From Qipengyuania intermedia (GTDB lineage: Bacteria > Pseudomonadota > Alphaproteobacteria > Sphingomonadales > Sphingomonadaceae), in contig NZ_JAIGNS010000001.1 of assembly GCF_019711615.1 (NCBI RefSeq), positions 558,001 through 622,000 of the forward strand: a stretch of 64,000 bases of DNA, read 5' to 3'. The notes beneath the pieces were generated by a model. That model was given only the letters and a program-made list of their open reading frames with translations. It searched no databases and was not told the origin of the DNA. Below, one piece after another: positions 27,335-35,280 of the stretch. Every line of letters begins with the position of its first letter. Position 1 is the first letter of the stretch. The position numbers and the translations under genes were made by a program.

Positions 27335-28027
27335 TTACGCTCCCTCCACCTCGCCGAGGTCGACCTTGAGGCCCGGGCCCATCGAGGAGGTTAGCGTGAC
27401 CTTCTTGACGTACTTGCCCTTGGCACCCGTCGGCTTCGCCTTGACGATCGCATCGGTCAGGGCCTTGAAGTTTTCCTTCAGAGCGTCGTCCTTGAACGAC
27501 AGCTTGCCGATGCCCGAGTGGATGATGCCCTGCTTCTCGACGCGGAATTCGACCTGGCCGCCCTTGGCGTCCTTCACGGCCTGTTCCACGTTCGGGGTCA
27601 CGGTGCCCAGCTTCGGGTTCGGCATCAGGCCCTTGGGACCGAGGACCTTACCGAGACGGCCGACGACGCCCATCATGTCCGGCGTGGCGATCACGCGGTC
27701 ATAGTCGAGGTTGCCGTTCTGCATGTCTTCCATGAGGTCTTCCGCACCGACCTTGTCGGCGCCGGCGGCGGTTGCCTTCTCGGCATTTTCGCCACGAGCG
27801 AAGACGGCGACCTTCACGTCCTTGCCGGTGCCGCTCGGGAGCGAAACCATGCCGCGGACCATCTGGTCAGCGTGACGCGGGTCGACACCCAGGTTCATCG
27901 CGACTTCGACGGTTTCGTCGAACTTCGCCTTGTGCTCGCGCAGCGTGGCGAGAGCTTCGTCGACGGTGTACAGCTTTTCGCTGTCGAGCTTCGCGCGGAC
28001 CTGCTGGTTCTTCGTCTGCTTAGCCAT
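27335..28027 (-). CDS. rplA: 50S ribosomal protein L1
   Basis: L1 forms the stalk near the ribosomal E site and can repress its own L11-L1 operon. The 230-residue sequence carries the family signatures, including [12 protein letters not shown] and the [10 protein letters not shown] block. I chose the ATG at 28027 (MAKQTKNQQ), preceded by GGAGGG and 4 bases after the rplK stop. The upstream extension to 28069 lies inside rplK. Unlike the common order, rplJ and rplL do not follow; the neighbouring gene is convergent. Confidence 0.98.
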   Translation of the reverse strand: MAKQTKNQQVRAKLDSEKLYTVDEALATLREHKAKFDETVEVAMNLGVDPRHADQMVRGMVSLPSGTGKDVKVAVFARGENAEKATAAGADKVGAEDLMEDMQNGNLDYDRVIATPDMMGVVGRLGKVLGPKGLMPNPKLGTVTPNVEQAVKDAKGGQVEFRVEKQGIIHSGIGKLSFKDDALKENFKALTDAIVKAKPTGAKGKYVKKVTLTSSMGPGLKVDLGEVEGA

Positions 28028-28031
28028 GTTC

Positions 28032-28463
28032 TTAGCCCTCCACCACTTCGAGGCCCATCGAACGCGCACTGCCTTCGATGATCTTCATGGCCTGGTCGAT
28101 ATCGTTCGCGTTGAGGTCGGCCATCTTGGCTTCGGCGATTTCCTTCACCGCGCTCTGCTTGATGGTCCCGGCCGAAACCTTGCCCGGCTCCTTCGAGCCC
28201 GACTTCAGCTTGGCAGCCTTCTTGAGGTAGTACGATGCCGGCGGCGTCTTGGTGACGAAGCTGAACGAACGATCGGCATAGACCGTAATCACGGTCGGGA
28301 TCGGAGCGTTCTTTTCGAGGTCCTGCGTGGCAGCGTTGAACGCTTTGCAGAACTCCATGATGTTCACGCCGCGCTGACCCAGCGCCGGGCCGATCGGGGG
28401 TGACGGGTTTGCAGTGCCCGCGGGCACCTGCAGCTTGATATAGCCTTCGATCTTCTTGGCCAT
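28032..28463 (-). CDS. rplK: 50S ribosomal protein L11
   Basis: L11 forms the GTPase-associated centre with 23S rRNA. The 143-residue protein has the expected N-terminal [14 protein letters not shown] block and the C-terminal rRNA-binding domain. A near-perfect ribosome binding site (AAGGAGG) precedes the ATG. It is the first gene of a two-gene operon with rplA. In most bacteria nusG sits directly upstream, but here pspA and a protease gene on the opposite strand intervene. Confidence 0.98.
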   Translation of the reverse strand: MAKKIEGYIKLQVPAGTANPSPPIGPALGQRGVNIMEFCKAFNAATQDLEKNAPIPTVITVYADRSFSFVTKTPPASYYLKKAAKLKSGSKEPGKVSAGTIKQSAVKEIAEAKMADLNANDIDQAMKIIEGSARSMGLEVVEG

Positions 28464-28906
28464 TACGGCCTCCTTTCACACTGTCGGCCGCGCTCTTGGG
28501 AGGGCAGCCTCATGTTAAGCGGTCGAGCGGTCCGCGAAGCAGACCTCCCGCGTGGGTATCCTAGCCATGGGCTTGGGAAGGCGCGCACATAGCGATTCTG
28601 CGCCCGATTGCAAGTGCGAAGCGCCGTGTAGGGCGCCATTTGGACTTGCCCGCGCACTGCCCTACAGAGTGGAACATGTGGAACAGGGTCCTGGCGCATA
28701 AATCTCTAGCGGCGATGGCAGCGGCTTGTGACAGCGTCTACAGCGGAATTGAGGGACTCTTGCATGTCAGGCAATTTACCTGTCGCTTGTAATTGTAGGA
28801 AACCGTCATCTACAGACAGGGTAAATTCTTCCCTTTCCCGAACAAGAGGTTCTGTTAAGGACTCGATTATAGAATTCGGCGGGACTTTTACTGAGGGGTG
28901 GCTGGA
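28464..28906. other. Divergent intergenic region between rplK and pspA
   Basis: This 443-base region must hold the promoters of the rplK-rplA operon and of pspA. The rplK side is GC-rich with one plausible promoter. The pspA side (28730-28890) is noticeably more AT-rich. I find no convincing gene in it. A 67-codon open frame at 28728-28931 has no ribosome binding site and runs into pspA. I see no clear sigma-54 promoter for pspA. Confidence 0.6.
28586..28613 (-). promoter_or_regulatory. Possible promoter of the rplK-rplA operon
   Basis: On the minus strand TTGCAA and TATGTG are separated by 16 bases, about 120 bases before the rplK start. This resembles a sigma-70-type promoter. The -10 match is modest. 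Confidence 0.35.
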
Positions 28907-29557
28907 ATGTTTCGTATTGCGATCGAAGTGAGGGATCTCATCTCGAGCAATGTGTCGAGCGCGCTGGACAAGGCGTCCGATCCGGCCAAGCTGTTGCTGC
29001 GCCTCCAGCGCGAAATCGAGGAAGCGCTGGTCGGCCTGACAGGCGATATGAGCAAAGCCCGCCGCTACAAGGTGCGGCTGGATAGCCGCCTCGAAGATAC
29101 CCGCGCCCAGATCGATGAATGGCAGGACAAGGCGAAGTCGGCGATGAACAAGGGCCGCGAGGATCTTGCCCGCCAGGCGCTGATCGCCCGCGAGGATACA
29201 CGGCTGTCGGTCGGCAAGATTGAGGAAGAGATTGCCGCCATCGAAGCAGGCCTTGTCGACATGCAGGAGGTCGAGTTGCAGCTCGAAGCCAAGCGCGACG
29301 ATGTGCGGGCGCGCCTGGCCGACCAGCTGGCTGCCGATCGCCTCGCGCCCGTCGCGAGCGGGAACACGGCCCGCGAAAGCTCGGTCGATCGCAGGCTTGG
29401 CCGTATCGAGACACTCGAGAAGCGTACCGGCTATGCGCTCGACGGTTCGCACGCAGCTACCCGCAAGGCCGCGGTCGAGCGCGAACTGGACGATATGCGC
29501 CGCGAAAGCGCCGTCGAGGATGAACTTGCCGCGATGCGCGCGAAATCCGGTAGCTGA
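28907..29557 (+). CDS. pspA: Phage shock protein A / IM30-like membrane-stress protein
   Basis: This 216-residue, almost entirely helical and charged protein matches PspA/IM30. It begins MFRIAIEVRDLISSNVSSALDKASDP, with the amphipathic first helix that binds stressed membrane, followed by long coiled coils. Family members are ESCRT-III relatives that stabilise the inner membrane and hold off proton leakage. The length is typical. I chose the ATG at 28907, spaced correctly after GAGGGG. A GTG at 28898 would abut the ribosome binding site. No pspF, pspB or pspC is adjacent. The next gene, a CPBP protease, is on the same strand 118 bases on. Confidence 0.88.
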   Translation: MFRIAIEVRDLISSNVSSALDKASDPAKLLLRLQREIEEALVGLTGDMSKARRYKVRLDSRLEDTRAQIDEWQDKAKSAMNKGREDLARQALIAREDTRLSVGKIEEEIAAIEAGLVDMQEVELQLEAKRDDVRARLADQLAADRLAPVASGNTARESSVDRRLGRIETLEKRTGYALDGSHAATRKAAVERELDDMRRESAVEDELAAMRAKSGS

Positions 29558-29675
29558 GCCGGACACCCCTGCACTGCCCTGGAGACCTAAGGCTGGGGAT
29601 TTACCCGTTCCATCCCCTTGATGCGACGCACCCCGTGCTGGATGCATCCGGAAGACCAGCAGGGGATGGGTAGGA

Positions 29676-30458
29676 ATGACCGGCACCGCGACCACTGAGA
29701 ACAGCCTGACCGGGGTCGAGAATTCACCCGTTTCGCAAGCGGCGGCGGTGCCCGGCACGCTCGGCTGGGGACGCTTCATCCTCCAGTTCGTGACTGTAAC
29801 CATCGTGTTCATCCTTGCGTCGGTGCCGGCGGTACGCATGCTGGGCATGACGTCCGAAGGGCTGATCGGATCGGTGGTGGGCAGCATGGCCGCCGCGCTT
29901 CTGCTGTGCTGGTTCTGGCTGAGCCGCGATGGCCATCTCGCCGCTGCGTGGAACCTTCGTGCGCCAAGAAGCTGGGGCAATACCTTCGCCCTCGCCTCGC
30001 TCGCGACCGTGCTGATCATCGCGTGGTTCCAGGCGGGATCGTGGCTGGTCAGCCAGCTCGGCATCGACACGCCCAATGTCGTGGCGGTGATGGATTTCGT
30101 GACCGAAAGCCCGGCGAGCTTTGCGATGTGGATCGTCTTCGTCGCCTGGTTCGCAGCCGGTTTCGGGGAGGAATTGCTCTATCGCGGCTTCCTGATGGAC
30201 CGGCTGCAGCGCCTGCGCGGCATAGGCGACAAAATGTGGCTGGTGATCGTGGTCCAGGCGGTGCTGTTCAGCTTTCCCCACCTTTACCAGGGACTGGGCG
30301 GCGTCCTCATCACCGGGGTCGTCGGGGCGGGGCTCGGCTATCTGCGCGTCAAGTGCGGCGGCAATCTGTGGGCCTGCATCCTTGCCCACGCCGCAGTCGA
30401 CACGATCATGATGAGCCTCGCCTACGCCAACAGCCTGGGCATGCTCGGCACCAGCTGA
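29676..30458 (+). CDS. CPBP-family intramembrane metalloprotease
   Basis: This 260-residue protein has about seven hydrophobic segments and the CPBP (CAAX prenyl protease 2/Rce1-like) motifs: EELLYRGF near residue 168, FSFPHLYQG near 205 and a His in CILAHAAVDT near 246. Together these supply the glutamates and histidines of an intramembrane glutamate protease. Bacterial members are implicated in bacteriocin maturation, immunity or protein quality control, but the substrate here is unknown. It follows pspA on the same strand and ends at a bidirectional terminator shared with nusG. A link to membrane stress is inferred from position only. Confidence 0.87.
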   Translation: MTGTATTENSLTGVENSPVSQAAAVPGTLGWGRFILQFVTVTIVFILASVPAVRMLGMTSEGLIGSVVGSMAAALLLCWFWLSRDGHLAAAWNLRAPRSWGNTFALASLATVLIIAWFQAGSWLVSQLGIDTPNVVAVMDFVTESPASFAMWIVFVAWFAAGFGEELLYRGFLMDRLQRLRGIGDKMWLVIVVQAVLFSFPHLYQGLGGVLITGVVGAGLGYLRVKCGGNLWACILAHAAVDTIMMSLAYANSLGMLGTS

Positions 30459-30477
30459 GGGCGCAGACGCAGATACG

Positions 30478-30516
30478 AAAAGGGGCGCCCCTTTCTTGCG
30501 AGGAGCGCCCCTTTTT
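30478..30516. terminator. Bidirectional terminator between the CPBP protease and nusG
   Basis: AAAAGGGGCGC pairs with GCGCCCCTTTTT across a ~16-base loop, giving T-runs in both directions for the two convergent genes. Confidence 0.9.
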
Positions 30517-30537
30517 CGAATCGCCGATGTCTTGCCG

Positions 30538-31074
30538 TTACTTGACCAGTTCGACCTGCTCGAATTCCAGTTCGACCGGGGTCGCGCGGCCGAAGATCGA
30601 GACCGAAACCTTGACCTTCTGCTTGTCGAAATCGAGTTCCTCGACAAGGCCGTTGAAGCTGGCGAAGGGGCCGTCGAGCACCTTGACCTGGTCGCCGATT
30701 TCGTAATCGACGCTGACCTGCTTCTTGGGAGCGGATTTCGCTTCTTCGACACCGCCGAAATAGCGCGCAGCTTCTTTCTCAGAGATCGCCTGCGGCTTGT
30801 TGTTGTTGCCGAGGAAACCGGTGACCTTGGGCGTGTTCTTCACGAGGTGGTACACATCGTCGGTCATGTTCAGCTTGGCCAGCACGTAGCCGGGCATGAA
30901 CTTGCGCTCTACCTGGACCTTCTTGCCGCGCTTCACTTCGGTGACGGTTTCGGTCGGGACTTCGACTTCTTCGACGCCTTCGGACAGGCCAAGACGCTCT
31001 GCCTCGGCGATGATCGAATCGCGAACCTTGTTCTCGAAGCCGGAGTAGGCGTGGATGATGTACCAGCGTGCCAT
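30538..31074 (-). CDS. nusG: Transcription termination/antitermination protein NusG
   Basis: NusG binds RNA polymerase, suppresses pausing and links transcription to Rho and to ribosomes. The 178-residue sequence begins with ARWYIIHAYSGFENKV, the typical NGN domain. It has the FMPGYVLAKL segment and ends with a KOW domain (IGDQVKVLDGPFASFNG). It follows secE after 49 bases, the conserved secE-nusG order. It is not followed by rplK; a strong terminator and two genes on the other strand come next. Confidence 0.97.
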   Translation of the reverse strand: MARWYIIHAYSGFENKVRDSIIAEAERLGLSEGVEEVEVPTETVTEVKRGKKVQVERKFMPGYVLAKLNMTDDVYHLVKNTPKVTGFLGNNNKPQAISEKEAARYFGGVEEAKSAPKKQVSVDYEIGDQVKVLDGPFASFNGLVEELDFDKQKVKVSVSIFGRATPVELEFEQVELVK

Positions 31075-31123
31075 GATCTAAATCTTTATCCTGTCGGAGT
31101 GTCGTGTCGGGCCGTTATGCCTG

Positions 31124-31330
31124 TCAGGCGAGGGTCATGAGCCAGCGCACAACTGCGCCGAACACCGAATCCACGCCGAGGAAGAAGAGCGAGAGGATCA
31201 CCATCATGATGAAGACGAAGATCGAAATACGGATCGTCTCCTCGCGCGTCGGCCATACGACCTTGCGGCCTTCGGTCTGCACCTGCCGGATGAATTCGGC
31301 GGGGGAGGTCTTGTTTCCTTTGTCGGCCAT
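31124..31330 (-). CDS. secE: Preprotein translocase subunit SecE
   Basis: This is a 68-residue inner-membrane protein that clamps SecY in the SecYEG channel. It has the conserved cytoplasmic amphipathic segment (FIRQVQTEGRKVVWPTREE) and one C-terminal membrane helix, the short single-helix form found in most bacteria. It is followed by nusG. The tRNA-Trp often located upstream of secE is not recognisable here. Confidence 0.95.
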   Translation of the reverse strand: MADKGNKTSPAEFIRQVQTEGRKVVWPTREETIRISIFVFIMMVILSLFFLGVDSVFGAVVRWLMTLA

Positions 31331-31569
31331 GGCCTGTCACTCTCGCACTTGAACTGCTCGTGCCTTCCGGGATGGGGGTTTCGCCGCCCCGGTTCAAGTC
31401 CGGGAGGGGCTGTATCCATCATCGATGTCGGAAGACGAGAAGCCATGTAGGCTCCACCCGCGCAAAACGCAAGCGGGGGAGAGGCGCGCATTTGCGTCTT
31501 TCCAAGGCGACCAAGCATCTCTAGCGTGCCCCACTTGATTTCAAGGGACGCGAGAGGGGTTTCCTAACC

Positions 31570-33093
31570 ATGGCAACAAGCCAGGCACCAAGTCTTGGCG
31601 ATCGGCTGGTAGAGCCGGTTACCAACATATCCGATTTCATTTGGGTCGGGACGTGGAACGGGGCGGAAGTCCTCCCCTTCCCGCCGATGACCATCATCCT
31701 GCTGGGCATCGGCCTGTGGATCATGATCGGGCTGCGGTTCTATCCGATCATCAAGCTGGGCAGCGCCTTCAAGGGCTTGTTTGCCGGCCGCAAGAGCCAG
31801 GGCGAAGGCGAAATCTCGCCCTTCGCCGCGCTTTCCACCGCACTGTCCGGACAGGTCGGAACGGGTAACCTTGCGGGTGTGGCCACGGCCATCGCGCTGG
31901 GTGGACCCGGGGCGATCTTCTGGATGTGGATCACCGCGCTGTTCGGCATGGCCCTGGCCTTTGCCGAAGGTTCGCTGGCCATCCGCTATCGCGAACGCAC
32001 CAGCGACGGTGTGCTGCGCGGCGGCCCGATGACCTACATCATGATGGGCCTGGGCAAGAAATGGACCTGGCTTGCCGTGGTCTTCTGCCTCGGCACGCTG
32101 TTCTCCGCGCTCGTCACCGGCAACTCGATCCAGGCGAACGCGGTGGCAGACGGCCTCAACGAGCTGTTCGGCATCGAGGAATGGCTCGGCGGCCTGATCG
32201 TTGCGATCCTCGTCTTCATCGTCATCATCGGCGGCATCAAGTCGATCGGCAATGTGGCCGAAAAGGTCGTGCCGTTCATGGCGGCGGCCTATATTTTCAT
32301 GGCAGTGATCGCGCTGATCCTGAACTTCGGCGACCTGGGCGAAACCTTCTCGCTGATCTTCAACGGTGCGTTCAACCCGCAGGCGGCGAGCGGCGGCTTC
32401 GTCGGCGCGGCGATCATCATCGCAATCCGCGCTGGTGTCGCACGCGGCCTGTTCTCCAACGAGGCAGGTCAGGGTTCCACCGCCATCGCGCACGCCGTGG
32501 CACAGACGAACGATCCCGAAACGCAGGGTCGCATGGCCATGCTCGGCACGTTCATCGACACGATCGTGATCTGCACCATGACCGCACTGGTCATCCTGAC
32601 CGTGCGCGGCGACTTCACTGCCGGCGGCGAGGCCGTGCTCCACGCATGGCAGTCCGACCGGGTCGGGTTCGAGATGACGAGCGGTGCTTTCGCCGCCGCC
32701 TTCCCGTTCACGCTGGCAGGCGTCCCCATCGGAACGCTGGTGGCCTCGATCGCGCTGATCCTGTTCGTCTTCACCACGCTGCTGACGTGGTCGTATTACG
32801 GCGAACGGGCGATCACCTTCCTCTACGACCGGATGAAGGGTTCCACCCGCTCGGGCGAGAAGAAGCTGCACATGGCGTGGCGCGTGCTGTGGTGTGTGGT
32901 GATCTTCCTCGGCGCGGCGCAGCCGTCCGAACTGGTCTGGCGCCTCGGCGATATCTCCAATGCGGCGATGGCGCTGCCCAACCTGCTGGCCCTCGCCCTG
33001 CTGAGCGGTGTGGTGTTCAAGCTCGCGAAGGGCGAGAAGGATGCCGGCCCCACGCACACCGCCGATACGCCGGAGGAGCCGGAAGAGTACTGA
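31570..33093 (+). CDS. Sodium/alanine symporter (AGCS family)
   Basis: This 507-residue transporter of the alanine/glycine:cation symporter family would import alanine or glycine with sodium. About ten to eleven membrane segments are visible. Family signatures include LSGQVGTGNLAGVATAI near residue 95 and the FSNEAGQGSTAIAHA motif near residue 300. Downstream is a strong terminator. Uptake of small amino acids would fit the exported peptidases encoded nearby, but the link is only by location. Confidence 0.93.
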   Translation: MATSQAPSLGDRLVEPVTNISDFIWVGTWNGAEVLPFPPMTIILLGIGLWIMIGLRFYPIIKLGSAFKGLFAGRKSQGEGEISPFAALSTALSGQVGTGNLAGVATAIALGGPGAIFWMWITALFGMALAFAEGSLAIRYRERTSDGVLRGGPMTYIMMGLGKKWTWLAVVFCLGTLFSALVTGNSIQANAVADGLNELFGIEEWLGGLIVAILVFIVIIGGIKSIGNVAEKVVPFMAAAYIFMAVIALILNFGDLGETFSLIFNGAFNPQAASGGFVGAAIIIAIRAGVARGLFSNEAGQGSTAIAHAVAQTNDPETQGRMAMLGTFIDTIVICTMTALVILTVRGDFTAGGEAVLHAWQSDRVGFEMTSGAFAAAFPFTLAGVPIGTLVASIALILFVFTTLLTWSYYGERAITFLYDRMKGSTRSGEKKLHMAWRVLWCVVIFLGAAQPSELVWRLGDISNAAMALPNLLALALLSGVVFKLAKGEKDAGPTHTADTPEEPEEY

Positions 33094-33117
33094 CCTCTTC
33101 CGGCCTTGTGCACGCAC

Positions 33118-33164
33118 AAAAATCAGGGGCCGGGGGTCTTTCGACCTCCGGCCCCTTCTCTTTT
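33118..33164. terminator. Strong terminator after the AGCS symporter
   Basis: A 13-base stem (33126-33138 with 33143-33155, one G-T pair) has a TTTC loop, an A-run before it and TTCTCTTTT after it. It separates the symporter from the convergent small gene. Confidence 0.92.
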
Positions 33165-33189
33165 ACGGGTGTCCTTGAGACTGAACCGC

Positions 33190-33339
33190 TTAGCGAGCCC
33201 CGAACAGGCGGGCGAAGAAACCCGGCTGCTCCATCGGGAGGATCTTGCCGTGGTGCTTATAGCGCAGGGACGCGTCGCTATAGGCCTTGGGCTTAACCCA
33301 CCCATCGGGGCGGCTACTATGGAAGGACAAGCTCGACAT
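33190..33339 (-). CDS. Unrecognised 49-residue basic protein
   Basis: I found this gene by reading the minus strand. An ideal ribosome binding site (GGAGGTAAC) stands 2 bases before an ATG opening a 49-codon frame. The product begins MSSLSFHSSRPDGWVKPK, continues with an ASLRYKHHGKILPM segment and ends PGFFARLFGAR. It is basic, has no signal peptide or membrane helix, and ends with a short amphipathic FFARLFG motif. It is bounded by a strong terminator on one side and ~120 bases from the DUF885 gene on the other. I do not recognise a family. The strong Shine-Dalgarno and sensible composition favour a real gene. Confidence 0.7.
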   Translation of the reverse strand: MSSLSFHSSRPDGWVKPKAYSDASLRYKHHGKILPMEQPGFFARLFGAR

Positions 33340-33460
33340 GGGTTACCTCCATGAAATACTTTCCCACCGTCCTGCCGCGTAAAACCCCTTAGTCGCCAAT
33401 CCGGTTCCCGACATTCTGCCGCGCAGGCAGGGGCGTGTCCCGTTGCGGGACTCCGCCCCC

Positions 33461-35257
33461 CTACCTACCGCCGCTTGCGATCCAGTCGTCGATCTTCGCC
33501 TCGAGCACTTCGAGGGGAACATCGCCCGTCGCCAGCACCTGGTCATGGAACCGGCGCACGTCGAAATTGTCGCCGAGCGCCGCTTCGGCCTTGGCGCGCA
33601 GCTGCTTGATCTTCAATTCGCCGGTTTTGTAGGCCAGCGCCTGGGCGGGCATCACGATGTAGCGGGCCGTTTCGCTTTCGGCGAAGTCGCGCGCCTGGCC
33701 ATTTCCGACCATGTATTCGATCGCCCGCTCGCGGCTCCAGCCCTTGGCGTGCATCCCGGTATCGACGACGAGCCGCACCGCGCGCAGCAACTCGCCCCCC
33801 TGCAGCGCTTCAAGACGGTCCAGCGGATCGTCGTAGAGGCCCAGCTCGTAGCCCAGGCTCTCGGCATAGAGGCCCCAACCTTCGCTGAAGGCGGTGAACC
33901 CGCCATAGCGCATGAAATCGGGCAGCTCCTCGTTCTCGAAAGCGAGCATGGTCTGGAAGTGATGCCCGGGATTGCCTTCGTGCATGTAGAGGTTGATCGA
34001 CGTGCCGAGCTGGCGCTCTGCCACATTGTAGCCGCTAAAATAGAAGGTCCCCGGACGCGTCCCGTCAGGCTTGCCTGCCATGTAGGATGCGGCAAGATTG
34101 AAGGCCTCGCGATATTCCTCGTAAGGCTCGATGCGCAACGGGGTCTTCGGCTGGTTCAGGAACAGGCGATCCATCAGCGGGTCGACGTCCTTGGCGACTT
34201 CGTACCACGCCTCCTGCAATTCGGCCTTGGTGGTATAGGTCGGCGCCTTGCGTCCCCCTGCTTCTGCCTTCGCCTCGGCAATGGCTGCGTTGATGCGCGC
34301 GACTTCCGAAAGACCCGTCTGGTGGATTTCCTCGGCCGTCAGCGGCAGCGTCGTCATTTCGTGGATGCGGTAGCTGTAATAATTCTCGCCGCCCGGATTG
34401 GCGGTTGCGGCAATCGTCTCGCGCGCAACAGGCAGGTATTCGTCCGCAAGGAAATCGCGCATCCGCTTCATTGCCGGGAAAAGCGTTCCCTCTACCGTTT
34501 CGCGATAGGCCTTGGTGAGGCCCCGCTTTTCCTCATCGGCGAAAGTGCTCGGGAAAGCGGCGAGCGGAGCGTAATAGGGATTGGCATTGTCCGGTGCATT
34601 CAGCTGCGTGTCGAACTGCTTGACCATGATCTCTACCGTCAGGCTGGGCAGCGTAATGCCCTGCGCCGCCCCGGTCCGCATGCGCGCGATCATCTGGTCG
34701 AGGATTCGTGCGGCGTCGCGATGACGCGAAAGGTTGTCCTCGTAATCCTTGACCGTATCGAACGGCATCAGGGCGCCGGGGGCCGAGAAGCGCGGGTAGA
34801 ACACGTGCAGCCCGCGAAAGTGATCGATCGGTGTCGCCAGCACGGTCGGCAGCACATCGGGCGCGGTCTCCGCAATGCGGCGCTCCATCGTGTATTCGAA
34901 GGTGTCGAAAACGATCCGGTCGGTCTCGCTCAGCGCGGAGCGGTCGATGAGGCGCAGGGCGGCAAGGTCTGCCTGGGCCGCCGCCCGCTCCTTGGCGTAA
35001 TAGGCAGGCGAAAAGTCGCCCAGCCGGTCGGCATCGGAGAAGTCACTGCGGAAGAAGGCCGAGACCGGGTTGCGATTCAGATAGGCGGCTTCGCTGCGAA
35101 CCAGCAATTCGTCGAGCGCAGCGGCAGCGACGGCCTGAGAGGCATTGTCGCCTACGGCCTGTGCCGCGCTCTCGATGCCGTTCGTGGCGGCGGTACAGGC
35201 GCCAAGGCCCGATACCATCACCAGGGCCAGCGCGGTGCGCGTTGCAGTCATCTTCAT
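33461..35257 (-). CDS. DUF885 lipoprotein, probable zinc metallohydrolase (copy 1)
   Basis: This 598-residue exported lipoprotein starts MKMTATRTALALVMVSGLGAC, and the lipobox LGAC gives lipidation at that Cys. The main domain is DUF885, which has peptidase-like zinc motifs: HEGNPGHHFQ about two-thirds along, followed by FSEGWGLYAE containing the next glutamate. Together they resemble HExxxGHH...E metallopeptidase sites. The substrate is unknown. I chose the ATG at 35257, preceded by GGAGAGGC. An upstream start at 35272 lacks spacing. It follows a paralogue after only 23 bases and likely shares its transcript. Confidence 0.9.
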   Translation of the reverse strand: MKMTATRTALALVMVSGLGACTAATNGIESAAQAVGDNASQAVAAAALDELLVRSEAAYLNRNPVSAFFRSDFSDADRLGDFSPAYYAKERAAAQADLAALRLIDRSALSETDRIVFDTFEYTMERRIAETAPDVLPTVLATPIDHFRGLHVFYPRFSAPGALMPFDTVKDYEDNLSRHRDAARILDQMIARMRTGAAQGITLPSLTVEIMVKQFDTQLNAPDNANPYYAPLAAFPSTFADEEKRGLTKAYRETVEGTLFPAMKRMRDFLADEYLPVARETIAATANPGGENYYSYRIHEMTTLPLTAEEIHQTGLSEVARINAAIAEAKAEAGGRKAPTYTTKAELQEAWYEVAKDVDPLMDRLFLNQPKTPLRIEPYEEYREAFNLAASYMAGKPDGTRPGTFYFSGYNVAERQLGTSINLYMHEGNPGHHFQTMLAFENEELPDFMRYGGFTAFSEGWGLYAESLGYELGLYDDPLDRLEALQGGELLRAVRLVVDTGMHAKGWSRERAIEYMVGNGQARDFAESETARYIVMPAQALAYKTGELKIKQLRAKAEAALGDNFDVRRFHDQVLATGDVPLEVLEAKIDDWIASGGR

Positions 35258-35280
35258 AATGCCTCTCCTCATCTCAGGAC

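Noticed and set aside
28728-28931. 67-codon plus-strand open frame before pspA
   Set aside because: It has no ribosome binding site, overlaps the pspA start in another frame and encodes a low-quality, Ser/Arg-rich product.
31388-31404. T-arm-like stem (CCCGG, TTCAAGT, CCGGG) upstream of secE
   Set aside because: No matching acceptor, D or anticodon arm can be found at the right distances on either strand, so I do not call a tRNA; a tRNA-Trp is often found there in other bacteria but not here.
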